From contig QANY01005849.1 in the NCBI GenBank assembly GCA_003255025.1, positions 57,648-121,647 on the forward strand: a stretch of DNA of 64,000 bases, in the 5' to 3' direction. Below the pieces are notes generated by a model, which did no database searches, was not told where the DNA came from, and saw nothing but the letters and a program-made list of their open reading frames with translations. Shown piece by piece: positions 32,619-45,540 of the stretch. The translations under genes and the position numbers were made by a program. This DNA is from Datisca glomerata. Taxonomy: Eukaryota > Streptophyta > Magnoliopsida > Cucurbitales > Datiscaceae. The stretch's first letter is position 1. The number at the start of each line of letters is the position of its first letter.

Positions 32619-35600
32619 ATGGCTACATTACTCAAACAATTCGAAGAATTTTTGCGCGATACCTCAGGTTCATCTATTTATAATACTGTCAATTATTTTT
32701 CTAAATCTGCAAATTTTTGCCATATCTTAGGACACTGGATAATAGACTCTGGTGCCTCATACCACATGACTCATAACACAAAAAATCTATATAGTCTCAC
32801 TAAATTAGAAAAACCACAACACGTGACGGTAGCCAATGGAAATAAAGTTCCAATTTTTGGCATAGGGTCCACCACACTCTTCACAAAAACCATTAACAAC
32901 GTACTTTGTCTACCCAATTTTAACTCCAATCTCCTATCCGTCAGTAAAATAACCAAAGACTTAAACTGCAATGTTACTTTTTCACCTGACAAGGTAATTT
33001 TTCAGGATCGAGTCACCGGGAGGAAGATTGGTGAAGGAAAATTTAGAAACGGTCTATATTACTTAGAAGATACCGAAAAAACATGCCTTTCCACCTCCAG
33101 TACAGTAAAAAAAGATAAAATATCACATTGGAGATTCGTTCATCCCTCCGACAAAATCCTAAACAAATTACTCAGTTGTAATTCAGACTCGAGCAGTTGC
33201 TCAATCTGTAAACTCTCAAAACAAACCAGGTTACCCTTTCCACTATCTAGTAGTACGACAAAACGATGTTTTGAATCAATTCATTCTGATGTTTGGGGAC
33301 CCGCCCCAGTTGATTCATATAATAAATTCAAATACTTTGTTACATTTATTGATGATTTCTCTCGCACCACCTGGTTATATCTTTTGAAATCAAAAAATGA
33401 AGTTTTCAGGCGTTTTCAAGAGTTCAACAATTTAGTTGAAACTCAATTTGAAACAACCATAAAAATATTTAGGTCTGACAATGGAACCGAGTATACTAAC
33501 AACACCTTTTTTGAGTTTTTAAACAAAAGGGTATACGACATCAAACCACCTGTATCCACACCCCACAACAAAATGGTGTCTCATAACGCAAAAACCGAAA
33601 CCTTCTTGAAATGACTAGGTCCCTCCTCCTCCAAAACAACGTACCCAAAAGATACTGGTCTGATGCTATACTCACAACAACCTACCTCATCAATCGGCTA
33701 CCCAGTGTAAAATTGCATCTGAAAAGTCCTCTAGAAATTCTGAAGGGTAGGAAAATTAACCTAGATCATATACGAGTATTCGGATGTATATACTTCGTAC
33801 ACATTCCAAGACTTGAGAAATTGGACAAAACCTCTGTCAAAACCCTATTTTTTGGGTATTCCGCTGAGAAAAATGGGTATAAGTGCTACGACCCAATAAA
33901 CCATAAACTCTACATTTCGCGCGATGTACAATTTTTAGAACTAGAATCCTATTACCCAAAGGACCCTGACAACCATAACCACCATCAAATGTTTCTGCTA
34001 CCTAACAGTATTATGTCCTCCGATATCATAAGACAGGAACATGATACCGCATCAACCACGCCTGAGACAACTACCTCAGGGGGAGCAACTGATGAGACAG
34101 CTGTCACTGATGAAAAGACTACGTGTCCCATCAGGTTCTATACCCTATCCAAAAAATTTTATCTTATGATAAAATCTCTAACATCCACAGGGCATACTTG
34201 GGCAAAATTGATGAAACAGTTGAGCCAAAGACCTATCAAGAAGCCCAACTCGACCTCAAATGGAGAAAGGCGATGAATGAAGAACTTCTAGCCTTGGAAA
34301 AGAATGACACTTGGGATATAATCCCACTACCCAACGGGAAAAAACCTGTAGGCCCAACTAGTCGCCAAGGGCTTTACTCAGACATATGGAGTAGATTACC
34401 AGGAAACGTTCACTCCAGTAGCAAAAATGAACACGATCCGAGTATTACTATCCGTTGCCACCAACCTCAGCTGGGAACTATATCAAATGGATGTAAAAAA
34501 TGCATTCCTCCAAGGAAACCTGGAAGAAGAAGTATATATGTCCCTTCCTCCAAGACACGAGAAAGCAACGCACCCATCCATGGTATGCAGATTAAAGAAG
34601 GCTATCTACGGCCTGAAACACTCACCAAGGGCATGGTATGGAAAATTAAGCTTGTCTCTTTTAAAAATTAACTTTGTCAAAAGCTCTGCTGACTCATCTA
34701 TATTCATCAAACACACGAACAACTCCACCACCATCATTTTAGTCTACGTAGATGACATTATCATCACCAAAAATAACCACGATGAAATATGGAGTGTTCA
34801 ACAATTTCTAAAAGGAGAGTTTGATATTAAAGATCTAGGAAAACTGAAGTACTTCCTAGCAATAGAAATAGCTCACTCAAAGAAGGGACTGTTTCTATCT
34901 TAAAGAAAATATATCTTAGACTTGTTAAAAGAAACAGGCATGATAGGGGCAAAACCTGCTAGCACACCAATGGAAACCAACATGAAAATAGGACTTAATG
35001 ATAGCAAACCAATAATTGATATAGGCCAATATCAGAGACTAGTAGGAAAACTAATTTATCTAACGGTTACAAGACCAGATATCACTTTTGCAGTTAGCGT
35101 TATCAGTCAATTCATGCACGCACCCTGCACAAATCACCAGGCAGCCGCAGAAAGGATACTCAGATACCTTAAAGGAACACCCGGTCAAGGGATATGGATG
35201 AAGAGAACCGGGGCAAACTCTGTAGTTGGATACACTGATGTAGACTGAGCAGGTAGTTATGATAGAAAATCTACAACTTGCTTCTGTGTCTTTGTAGGTG
35301 GAAATCTAGTAACCTGGAAGAACAAGAAACAAACTGTTGTAGCAATGCCAAGTGCAGAGGCAGAATACAGAGCCACGGCCTCCACTGCTAGTGAACTCAC
35401 ATGGATTAGACATATCCTTCAAGACATGAAGGTTGAGATAAAAAAACCGATAGAGATGCATTGTGACAACCAAGCAGCACGTCATATTGCAATGAACCTC
35501 GTTTTCCACGAGAGAACCAAACACATTAAAGTGGACTGTCACTTCATAAGAGAGAAGGTACAATCGGGAGAAATCACCATTCCTTTTGTACGTAGTGAAG

Positions 35601-35746
35601 ACCAGTTGGCCGACATCTTCACCAAAGCCCTTGACAAAAATAACCTCCAAAGAATATTTAACAAGTTAGGATCGATCAACCTATACGAACCCAACTTGAG
35701 GGGGAGTGTTGAAGAAAGAGAAGTAGAAATTACAGCCTCAGAATGA
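32619..35746 (+). pseudogene. copia element 2 pol (protease to RNase H; broken)
   Basis: Protease active site I-I-D-S-G-A-S at about 32740. Pre-integrase H-W-R-F-V-H..C-S-I-C-K at 33127-33210. Integrase with H-S-D-V-W-G-P, F-I-D-D-F-S-R and R-S-D-N-G-T-E. A frameshift at about 33560 is followed by a stop at the codon for the catalytic Glu (33585-33587). RT is missing a short internal stretch near 34350 (K-K-P-V-G joins almost directly to L-V-A-K-G-F), then M-D-V-K-N-A-F-L-Q-G and V-Y-V-D-D at about 34742. RNase H at 35230-35640 has S-A-E-A-E-Y and L-A-D-I-F-T-K-A. Stops at 34901 and 35246 also interrupt. It is dead but well preserved. Confidence 0.92.
35698..35706 (+). other. Polypurine tract of copia element 2
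   Basis: GAGGGGGAG immediately precedes the 3' LTR start. It is the usual plus-strand primer of copia elements. Confidence 0.9.
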
Positions 35747-36007
35747 AATCTTCATCATAGGCAAAAGAGGGAAGAAGAACAGAGACTTTCACCAAACATA
35801 GTGGGTGTCTAACCATTTCTGGTAAAAAACGATCACAGGCATCAGTAGGCATCCGTTGGAGATCATAGACAACCGTTAGAGATTTTATGTATATATACAT
35901 CCTTACTCATTGTAAAGAATTTAGTATTTTTTTCAATAAGAAATCAGAACCAAAGGCTCATCATTTTTCTTTAAAGATCAGAATCCTAAAGGGTCATCAT
36001 TTCTACA
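35707..36007 (+). repeat. 3' LTR of copia element 2
   Basis: 301 bp, the partner of 31198-31498. Read on the - strand, its end supplies six codons and a TAG (35986-35988) to the interrupted ASG1-like gene. Confidence 0.95.
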
Positions 36008-38019
36008 TTATCATATTCGTTGTTCGTCTCACCTGCCTCTAGATGAGATGTTGTCGTCACGCTTTGTCCATAGATTGTTGGATTGAATTGTGATGGAATC
36101 GCGGTAAGAGGTTGTATTTGTCGAAACTGCTCGCCCAACCAGAACAAGTTTACATTATTGTCTGCGTATTGATAATACAATGCTATGTGTTCATTTTCGT
36201 CTGCCTGATTTCTTATGGAGTCATCAATGGTAGGCAAAAAGAAATCTGCATTTTTTCATTAGAACGAAAAACTTAGAAAACCAGAAAAAGAATAAGTACC
36301 CGATGATGGAGATGTTAAATCTTCCAAACTTTGAACAAGTTGGTTTTGATCATATGAATGAATTTGCAATGAGGATAAATCATTAGGCATGCTCTTCGAA
36401 TACGCCAAAGGGAGATTCTGAGATATTGTCGACATGTTTACATCGAATAAAAATGAGAATTCCGAAACTAGATTGTACTCAGGATTAGGATAGCTCATTG
36501 CAGTGAGAGTTGGAAAGTGAAACGATCGTTGGTTTAAGTTGAACAAATGCCTGTCGTAGTTTAGAAGCTTCTCATAGTGATCGTCAAGATCTCGAGGTGG
36601 ACATTTAATATAATGCCTACTGAAATTATACAAAACGCAATGAATAAAATACTTTTTTATATTTTTATGAAAAATATATTTAAATCAAAATAAAATATAA
36701 TATGAAAATTACACTAACCTACAGAGAAGAGCTTGATTATTAGTAAAATCCTGTGATGAATGCCACATTGTTTGCTTTCTTGGCTGCGGATCACACTCTC
36801 TGTAAAATGATGGTGCTCTTCTTAACTGGAAAAAAAATTAAAAAACAATATATTTTTCGACAGAAGTTTAGTTTTTCTGAAAAGGAAAGGATTTTTTTTT
36901 CAAAAATAATCAAATTTAAGTAAAAAAAACTAATAATGAGTAAAAACAATTTGGAAGAAGTATAATTTTCTCTAAATTATTGTCGCCTTATTAACTTTTA
37001 TAACATATTTGATGCGGGGAAGTGGGAACCCTTTGTTCAGAGACCCAATTGGCATTGGTGAGCGAGTTTAAGCCCATTAGTCTTGCTACATTGAGGGTGC
37101 ATGACCATTTGAGATGGCCATGACTCAACAACAGAGTAATGAGTTTTGAGTAAATGGGATTTGAATGCAGTGGGACTGTACGAGGGCAAATGGGAAATAG
37201 ACAGTTTTGATTTATGGAATTGTCTTAGTCTGTTGTTTCAAAGAACTGAATAGAACCATAGTTTAGGGTTAAAATATTGTAGCATTTTTTTCCCGAAAAC
37301 TTACCTCAACCTCTAGGATTCCTGGTTGATTTCTGTCCAAAATAGCTCTAATATTTTGAATGTCACACCATTGTATTTCAATCTTCTTCTTCAAACCATG
37401 TTCCAAAATTTCCCAGACCAACTTCCTTTTTGCAAAATAGAATTTTGCTACCAAATTTCCTTCATATTGAGCTTCTTTCTACAAATAAAAATTCACTGTT
37501 AATCAATCGATGAGTAATTAATAATTTTATGTTGAAAGATAATTACCATCCATGATCCAATTTTAATAGAAGAAATATTGAATCTTGAAGCTTTAAACTT
37601 GTCATTTTCCTTCTTATTCCCATCATTAACTGAACGTCTCTTTTTGGATAATTTCGATTCTATCTTGTCCAAAAGCGACGTCGTCTTGTCCAGTTTCAAA
37701 CCCAATGGACTCAAATTCAACAAAGTTCTGATCAAACTATCCTACACAGCTCAAAGGAAAAAACACAATTAAGATTATGTTAATAATTCTATTAAATTAC
37801 AACTTGAAGAAAAAACAAGGAGCGATGATATCCTGCAAGAAAAAAAAATAAAGAACAAAGAAAATCTGAAGAGAAAAAATCAATTACCTGTTGGTAATTA
37901 GAATCAGTGTTTAATAATCTAAGTTTCTTGTTCGCAGCGATCCAGACATTCTGATCAGAATCATGTTGATCCTGATAAGTTGAAGGAGGAAGAAGATTCT
38001 CTCTAATTTCATCAAACAT
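35986..38019 (-). CDS. ASG1-like protein gene, 3' end cut by a retrotransposon
   Basis: I recognise the plant family of Arabidopsis ALTERED SEED GERMINATION 1 (At2g24100) and relatives by E-G-N-L-V-A-K-F-Y-F-A-K-R-K-L-V-W-E-I-L-E, I-E-I-Q-W-x-D-I, F-Y-R-E-C-D-P-Q-P-R-K-Q-T-x-W and H-Y-E-K-L-L-x-x-D. The molecular role of the family is not known to me. Exons (- strand): 37888-38019, 37547-37741, 37305-37478, 36719-36825, 36300-36619 and 36008-36245, all with GT-AG introns. The frame then enters the 3' LTR and stops at 35986-35988. Adding 31093-31192 gives 1,266 nt (421 codons plus stop), so before insertion the gene was intact. The last 32 residues are now replaced by a few LTR-encoded ones. 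N-terminal Lys-rich K-L-S-K-K-R-R in exon 2 could be a nuclear signal. Whether the truncated product works is unknown. Confidence 0.75.
36826..37304 (-). other. Intron 3 of the ASG1-like gene
   Basis: A 479-bp intron. 37015-37265 is less AT-rich than its surroundings (GATGCGGGGAAGTGGGAACC) and could be an old insertion. I see no repeat ends. Confidence 0.4.
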
Positions 38020-39060
38020 ATTGTTTTATTTCCGTTAATCTTAGTTTGACAATGATGCTTCTATGGGAAATAGCCCGAATAAATGATTTCTTAGAGATAA
38101 ATACATATATATACAACACACATTGACTTGACCACATAATCATAAGGTGTGAGTGTGACTGTTTGAGGGTTTAACTACTGTATCAACGCATCATATCAAT
38201 TAGATATTTGTAAGTTTAAGGAAGTACTTAATTAATTTTTTAAAACTGAAAGTTAAGGGTTTAATATCTAAATGAGACTAAAGTTTCGGGATAATTATAA
38301 TTAACTTTTTTTAAGTATGATCCACCTGTGCTTGAATGTCACATTTACAACTGTGCAGTGATGTATCCAAAATAAAATGTTTAGTGGGGCAAAATCTTTA
38401 TTTAACTAGAAAAACAAATATTTTAAAATAAGTTAGTTAACATTTTATATAATCATGTTGAATTAATTGATTGTATGTGCAGTTATGACAAAAAAAACTG
38501 ATTAAAAGTGCTAACACATACGAAAATAAGTATGAGCCACATTGTATGAAAAAATAAATAAAACTTTTCCTTACTCTAATTCGATAAGTCGGTGACTTGT
38601 GTGTAGTGCACGAATCTACGTGGTAGCATCTAATTCGTGTTTTTTTATAAAGTTTTCATTTATTTCAAAAGAAGAGTACAAATCCTTTGAAAAAAAAAAG
38701 AGAAAAGTACAAATCTAGATCAAGATAATAACAAAAAATATATATCTATCAATAAAAATAAACTAATTTTAAAAGATCAACAGAAAATTAAAAAACAAAA
38801 TACATAAATTAACCACAACAATAAAAAACTACTAAACGAATAGGGAAAATAATTTGGAGCTCCATCTTAGCTTGTATAGCCATCGCTATTAAGAACAACC
38901 GAGATCCATGAGAATTTGCGCATAGCTTTTGCTCTTTGACATCAAAAAGAAGGTTGTAATGATGAAAGATACATGTGAAAATTTGGTCCCAGCTAGTAGA
39001 ATAAGAAAGACGTGCATTAATATTCAATACGCAATCAAAAGATTCCCTTAACGAAGAATT
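38020..39060. other. 5' flank of the ASG1-like gene and non-coding sequence
   Basis: On the - strand, 38020-38200 is the probable promoter and 5' untranslated region. I see no certain TATA box; a TATATATGTATTTA-type run lies at about 38098-38111. A short - strand frame at 38809-39066 resembles nothing I know. Confidence 0.4.
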
Positions 39061-39760
39061 CCCCATACTTTGACTTTATTTTGTATCCGCTCGTGCGTGG
39101 CACTCCTTGCACGTGGAGCGGCATACTAAAAAATGAAGGTTTTGGAAGAAAAAAATAGATTCCCTTTTCGACCAAGAACCCATACTTAATCCAAGGCAAG
39201 TTTTGCATTCCTTGGCTTGGTGCAAAAGGTTTCTCTACCCAAAAATGTTTGTCTGATTAAGATTGGTTGAAATACAGTTTGTCAAATGATCCAATGAAAA
39301 ATCTGATACAATCGACCCCACAACTTGTAGTTCTAGACTAGATATATCGAAAACAGTCAGAAAATGAATGTTACTGAAATAAAATACCATAAATCTAGAT
39401 CTATGTGAATGACAAACTAACATAGATTTTGATCTAGATGAAAGAAATGCATTTATTATAAAAATAGAATAAAACAAACTTATAATGATAGAAAAACTTC
39501 ACTGAAAAAGGAGATCTAAGATCTCCTTCTCCGGTGAAGAACGAAAATCACGAAGAAATAAACTAAAGAGAGTTTTTTCAGAGAGACACTTCGACTCGTG
39601 ACAAAATATTTTTTCTTTTTATAACCAACTTTGAAAAACAATAAGGAATTCATGAGGGCACACTCCCACGAGTCACAATGCGGGTACCCCCTACGTCTAT
39701 CACCGTGTTAGTTCTCATATTTAAATTCTAAAGAAATATAAGAACCAAATAATATTCTTT
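39061..39760 (-). other. LTR-like non-coding stretch with a strong hairpin
   Basis: On the - strand a TATAA-type box (TTTTTATAACCAAC region, 39616-39629) is followed by a 21-base-arm hairpin (39498-39540, palindrome AAGGAGATCT-A-AGATCTCCTT plus outer pairing CTTCAC../..GTGAAG). The layout suggests the transcribed part of an LTR, but no LTR ends, TSD or partner were found. Confidence 0.3.
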
Positions 39761-42200
39761 TTCTACCAAAAATTAATAACTTGTTGTCTTAAATAGTAGC
39801 TTTGAGATACAACCTAGATTTTATTTTGCTTAGTCATGTGTTCAAATTACGGCTTAATGCTTGAACTCTTAATGTTATACAATTATAAAACTTGTGGATA
39901 AAAAATGTAGACTGAACCTAAACCAACCATAAATAAACAGAAAATTAGAAGATTCTTCTTTCATCGTACAAAATATGACTATCCAATATTAATGGAAGCT
40001 TCTTGTTCAAAGCGTTAAAAGAACAATTGGGATAGTAAAGTGAAACTGTAGAAATAGCCACAGTACGTCACTGTTTTTCTGTTTAAGATAGAGATGTAGA
40101 AAGAAAGTATAAACTAATATAATTGATTTGATGACACTTTATGCCAAAAAGGAAAACTCCTCCAGGTTTTGTCAAGTTTTAGAATCTCAATCACATCAGC
40201 ACTAATCATCATTTAATCATGAATTTATTCAGGTCTCAATTATTGTACATCTCTCACATTTATCCACTTATTAATAATTTAAATTAGGCCACACAATCGA
40301 AAGTGAATAAGTGTAAAAACAGACCCTCATGTTTAATATAATTTGTATATGAGTTGAAGTCTTCATAGTCATTTATTAGTGCTAAACATATTTATAGTCT
40401 TCAACTTGTATGATAAGTTAGAGTTTTGACCCCAACATAAATATGATGAAAGTGCTTTAGATATAGTGTAAATAACGTAAACCAAATGTTTTGAGAATAT
40501 GCATATTCATTTAGTGTGATTCCGATTTCATTTTCTTGACATCACATTTCATCTAACTATACATCTTGAGAATGTGAAAAGTATATATATATTAGAAAAT
40601 CACCTAAAAAGTTTATTGTCATAAAATTTTAAATGGATATGGATGGGATAAGAAGAGAAGAAAAGTGTGTATGAAGATGGAAATTTGGGGTAGGATAATA
40701 GATTTGGGTTTGGATACTAAAAAAGCTTATGTAAAGTAGATTACAGTTGATATGGGCATGCAATATAAAAAGATTACATAACACTTTTGCTTGCATGAGA
40801 GAGAGTATTAAAAATTCTTTCTTTGAAAAATTATATATTAAATTTTGACTATTTAGGCACAAGATCCAAATCAAATGAGTGTAAAGCAAAAGTTTTGATA
40901 GTGAATATGGTTTCCATAGATTTGGCTTCAATCTCATTTTTTCCTCATGGTGGAACCTTGACACCTTCTTTGACCCACTTCAAAACCTCTCTCCCACACA
41001 CATATCAGCATGCAGTTCATAAATAAATAAAAAAGTAGAGTACAATAATCATATTGTTTATTGTAAAATATTTAGTTCGTCAAACATAAAAATCACAAGG
41101 GATAATTATTTCTCCTACAGAAAAGGGGGGGTGGGTGGGGGAGATTCATATTGGCTAAGCATGAAATCTTGGTACCATGTCATAATAGAAAGTTGATTTG
41201 CTAGCTTTCTATTCCTTTTCTTAAGAAATATATATATCCCATTGTGTAGCGTTCATGGTTCATGGATTGAGTCATAGTCTTGTCATAAAAATGTATATAG
41301 ATTGGTTTGATCTTGTAGGGTCATAGCATCGTAGAATGTTGAATGGTGAATGGCATATATAGCAGCACTGAAAAAAATAAATCAAATAAAAAATCCTTAC
41401 CAACCCACTTTTAACTGTCAAGAGAGAAAGTGCCCCATTTTCTTTTTGGTTTTGAAAGCGTTGCAGAAAGATGTTACTGTCAAAGTTTCACACAAAAGCA
41501 ACTAACCCCACAAATTTTAATTCCACAAAGCCATTTTTATCTTTGAAGGGCTAATTTAGTTTTAGATTTTGAGAAAAGTAGAGAATCTATGCCTTAAGAA
41601 AGGTAGGTTGATCCCCATCATTCCAAATGTTCTAAAATGTTATTTTAAAATTGTAGATTTTCTTTTTTTATCCATATATATCCAAGCTAGTTTACGCATA
41701 TCTCAATTAACCCCACAAAATATATAGACCAAAAGTTTTAGTAATGTTCATAAATAGTTACTTTTAATAAATCAAGGATAAAAAAAATTCACACACGTTC
41801 GTCACTTACTCCAAATTTTAGTAGTTTGTATAATATATGCAATATATATTATATGTAAATATGTGATTTTTGTAATATATTTTATATATGTAATATATAT
41901 TACATAATTTTTGTGGACAAATTCAGAACTTTCACTGGTGCGCGCGTGAGGAATGGTTTTTAACGTCAAATTTTATTTTTTAAGAATTATGGTGACTATT
42001 TTTTTATCTTTAGTTTTTTTAGGTGACATATTCTTGAAGTTTTCTCCCAAAAGTTAGTTTGCATAGGTAAGCCATCATAGCACCAAGAGGCATAGCCCAA
42101 AGCAATGGTTGATTACATTGAAGTTACGAAAATTGTAGTAGATAACCATCTTTACTAATAATGTGCTACAATGGCCATTAATTTATATAGATGCAAAAAT
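39761..42200. other. Gene-poor AT-rich stretch
   Basis: No supported gene. It contains a G-rich run at 41125-41141 and AT-rich repeats around 41820-41910 (TAATATATATTA-type words). Short frames at 40629-41026 on both strands overlap each other and have no recognisable product. Confidence 0.5.
41125..41141 (+). other. Possible G-quadruplex motif
   Basis: GGGGGGGTGGGTGGGGG (G7-T-G3-T-G5) offers four runs of at least three G with single-base loops. It is in intergenic DNA. Confidence 0.5.
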
Positions 42201-42299
42201 GACCCTATTTAAGTTTAACAATTTTTTGTTTCTGTTGAACTTACTAATTTGCCTCTTTTGAACTACCTTTTAGTTAAAAAAAATTAAAAACCACGCCCA

Positions 42300-43400
42300 T
42301 CTTCCCCAACCTCCATAGACATAATTTTGTTACGTTTTTAAACCTCCACAAACACCATATACAGTTCAAAGATTTCAAAATTTCTCATATTCAACCTCAT
42401 ATTTCAGAACATCTATTAGCAAAGTAAAATTGGAGACAGACAAATTGAAGCTAAAAGGGAATCCATAATCAAGTTTCGACCCCAAATTTCCTCTCCTCCC
42501 CTTGAATCAATACCTCTTCCGACGATCTTCATTAGTATGTCTTCAATTAAACTCTATATAAAGAGAGTGAATGAACGATGGTAGCATATTATTTAAATTG
42601 GCCTGTAATATCTTTTCAGGAACGATTTGATTCAATCATATTCTCTCTCTCTCTTCTCTCTCTCTATCGGACATCTGTCAATTTTTCTCTTCTTTCAGTC
42701 TCAACCGAGGCCTTTGCTGAAATCGATAGCCCCTCTTCACTTCGAGCTCCTCTTCAAGTCATAAACATATTTTTAACGTGTTGAGTTACGAGTTGGAGTG
42801 TACTCCATGCATATTTGTTACCGTCTTTTATGTTTTTTCCCTGAAATACATATAGATTTTACTTGAAATACATATACATATTTGTTACGCTCTTTTATTT
42901 TTAACATTGAGTACTTTGTGTATATTTGTTAGTTTAATGCCTTTTATGTTTTTTCCTTGAAATATATATAGATTTTACAATGTTGTAATTATTTTTTATA
43001 TTGTCATCGTATTATTTCAACAATAAACATTTCATTAATTATATATCAGTAAATTGAAAATATGTTTAAAATTTAACTATTATTTATTCTTATTGAAAAT
43101 GTTTGTTTTTACAATTTCTGTACTGTTCTGAAAATAGAAGAACTATCTGAAGCATACTCTTACTGTCTCTTTTATTTTGAATAAAAAAAATATTTATGGT
43201 TAAATATATATTTACGAGTCGTAAACATATATTTAACTGGTTGTGTCCAGAGATGCAATATACTTTATTGCATATTTGTTATTACATTTTATGTTTTTTC
43301 CTTAAAATACATATAGATTTTACTAAGTTATCTTCGTGATGTTTCAACAATAAATACTTGTTAATTATATGTAAAAAAATTGAAAACATAGTTTTGACAC
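42300..43400. repeat. Dispersed short repeats around CATATTTGTTA..ATACATATAGATTTTAC
   Basis: The phrase TTATGTTTTTTCC followed by ATACATATAGATTTTAC recurs at about 42829, 42946 and 43292, each after GCATATTTGTTA or similar. It looks like a degenerate repeat of about 55 bp with uneven spacing. There is a CTCTCT tract at 42642-42665. No gene is supported. Confidence 0.6.
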
Positions 43401-45104
43401 ATGGATTATGGAGTTGTAACATTAAGGATACGTATAAAACATGTTGTTAAAACTTAGGAGTAAATAAAGTTATTCTTTTCTAAAACAAGAAAGACGTTCA
43501 AAAACGAGCATCTCAAAACCAAAACTTTAGCAAGTCCTAACAAGCCAAATATTAAATCTCAATCTCCAACAAAACAACAATCAATTTAACAACTCATAAT
43601 CATCCAAAATTAAACCATTACATATCCAAATAAACTATTAGCAAGTCATATGTTAAACATCCTAACAAGTTATATTAGTTGTTAATTTTCAACAAAACAT
43701 CAATGAAATACTAGTCATCTACCTCAACTAATTCATATCTAATATCCAAATATTCTTCTAAACATTCAAACATATACATCCAAATATCCAAAAAGTTATG
43801 TAAGTTTTTTAAACTTTCTAAATATATAAAAAATCTTTCACTATATGATCTAGGTATTGCATTATCTCTTGTGAAAGAATATCGAAGGATGGTAGCTCAA
43901 TTATGGAGACTTGTTGTATAGGGGGCTCAACCTTATCATGTTATTGTTTTGGTTTCTCATCGTCAGCTGCTGACCCAAAAGCAGTTAATGTATGGAGAGT
44001 TTAAAACTGTAGATGGTTTTATTAGGCTCTTTGATTGATCTCTTTTTCTCGTATTGTTTCATGAGCTTCCTTCTTTTTTGTTTGTTTTCCTTCATTCAAA
44101 AATTCAAAATATTAATAAGTATTTATTTCATAAGTAAATTAGAAATACAATACCGAACAATGGTAGAAAAACAATTCGTTTGTTATGTAAACAAATATTT
44201 ACACTCTGTAAAACATTTTTCCAGCAACATCAATCTAAAAACAGCAGAAAAACAAGTATAAAAAATGAGTAAATAAATATATTGATCACTCAAAAGAATA
44301 AGCATTTTTCTTTTAAAATGACATAATTAAAGAAGAAACACAGTCCTTATGTAGTCCATATGTAGATTCAAAAATTTGTTTTTTTTAGTAATTAGAACTA
44401 CAATACTAAAAAAACAGTAAAAAATATATTATATTTTATATAAATTGATCTTTTACATGATGTAAAAATATTATTTATAGGGAAACTACAAACAGACAAG
44501 AACTTAGCAACTTGTCACATTGAACTATGACAAGCTTAGCAACTTATCCAATTTTATTTATTGCACAGAGAAACTGACAAGAACTTAGTTGATCGTGTTC
44601 ATCTAAACTTTTCCTCCCTAGACATGCGTAAATTGGAATTTTCAATTGTAAAACTATCATGAAATGCATACAGGTGTGGTGGCCATCTCATCTGACATTA
44701 TAGATATACTTTATACATTATAAATGACAGTGAGTGATATATAAAATCAAGTAAAAAGTCGTTGAACTCAAGCAGAATGAGAAAATGGATAACAAAAGTT
44801 ACCGTAAAACTAAAATCTAAATATTATTTCCCAAATGCATCTATCTGGTAAAATAAGCAATTTTTATTAACAAACAAGTAATCAGATTTCATATTTTGTA
44901 AGTACTCTAAAGAGACACCTTCTAAATTCACTGGAAGATAAAATTTTCAATCAGAAACATGGAACATTCCATATGAATGTTACTCCATATTCATTCAATA
45001 AACAACAAATTTGGAGAATGAAAAGCCAGTATAAAACATGCAATAAGTATCCTCAATATGGAAGTGAGTCTCATAAAACCTAAATTAATAGCACAAAATC
45101 TTGA
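43401..45104. other. Gene-poor stretch
   Basis: No coding, RNA or repeat structure that I can support. Short frames lack any familiar motif. Confidence 0.5.
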
Positions 45105-45340
45105 TTAAACAGGATTTGCAGTAATAGACCCAGTTAAGAGCTTTTTTCTGCAGCAGCAACTAACTGATGAAGTTGATAATGCATACCTGCAAAGAATGAA
45201 GCAAAGCAAGATCAGAACGTGTGGGTTTAATAAATTTTGATTTTGTGTGAAAGGAAAGCCATGGGGAGCTCCGAGGATCGGTGGCTCTGTGGCGTGGTGG
45301 TTTCCGATATAAATGTTGGTGGGTTTATCGGTGGAAATCG

Positions 45341-45386
<46 letters not shown>

Positions 45387-45540
45387 GAGAGACGATTGCT
45401 TGAGGCGCTGCTCAACGACGTTGGGTGGAAGTTCTCCGTGGCTCGGTCTCCGTGGAATCAAGTTCTGGAAATGATTGGAGGGTTTCTCCCTGGAAATCGC
45501 GTGAGAGAGGGAGATGGGAGGGACAACTAATTCTGTTGTA
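45105..45540 (-). other. Unassigned, possibly transcribed sequence with (AG)n
   Basis: On the - strand a frame from 45461 to 45105 (118 codons) passes through a (CT)n tract (45341-45380 as AG on +), which makes its middle Ser/Leu-only. An acceptor-like CTTTGCAG lies at 45187-45194. GC content is higher than the flanks, as in exons, yet no family is recognised. A phrase GTGGAAATCGCTTGAGAGAG at 45332 is echoed at 45493 (CTGGAAATCGCGTGAGAGAG). Confidence 0.3.

Larger units (their letters stand above)
31198..36007 (+). mobile_element. Ty1/copia retrotransposon 2, inserted in the ASG1-like gene
   Basis: A 4.81-kb element has 301-bp LTRs (31198-31498, 35707-36007), a perfect tRNA-Met-type primer site and a polypurine tract. 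The flanking 5-mers are TTATA (left) and TTATC (right), a TSD with one change. It lies on the + strand, antisense to the gene it interrupts. I count roughly 17 substitutions and two 1-base indels between the LTRs by eye (about 6%), so it is younger than copia element 1 but not recent. Its gag and pol are broken. Confidence 0.95.
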
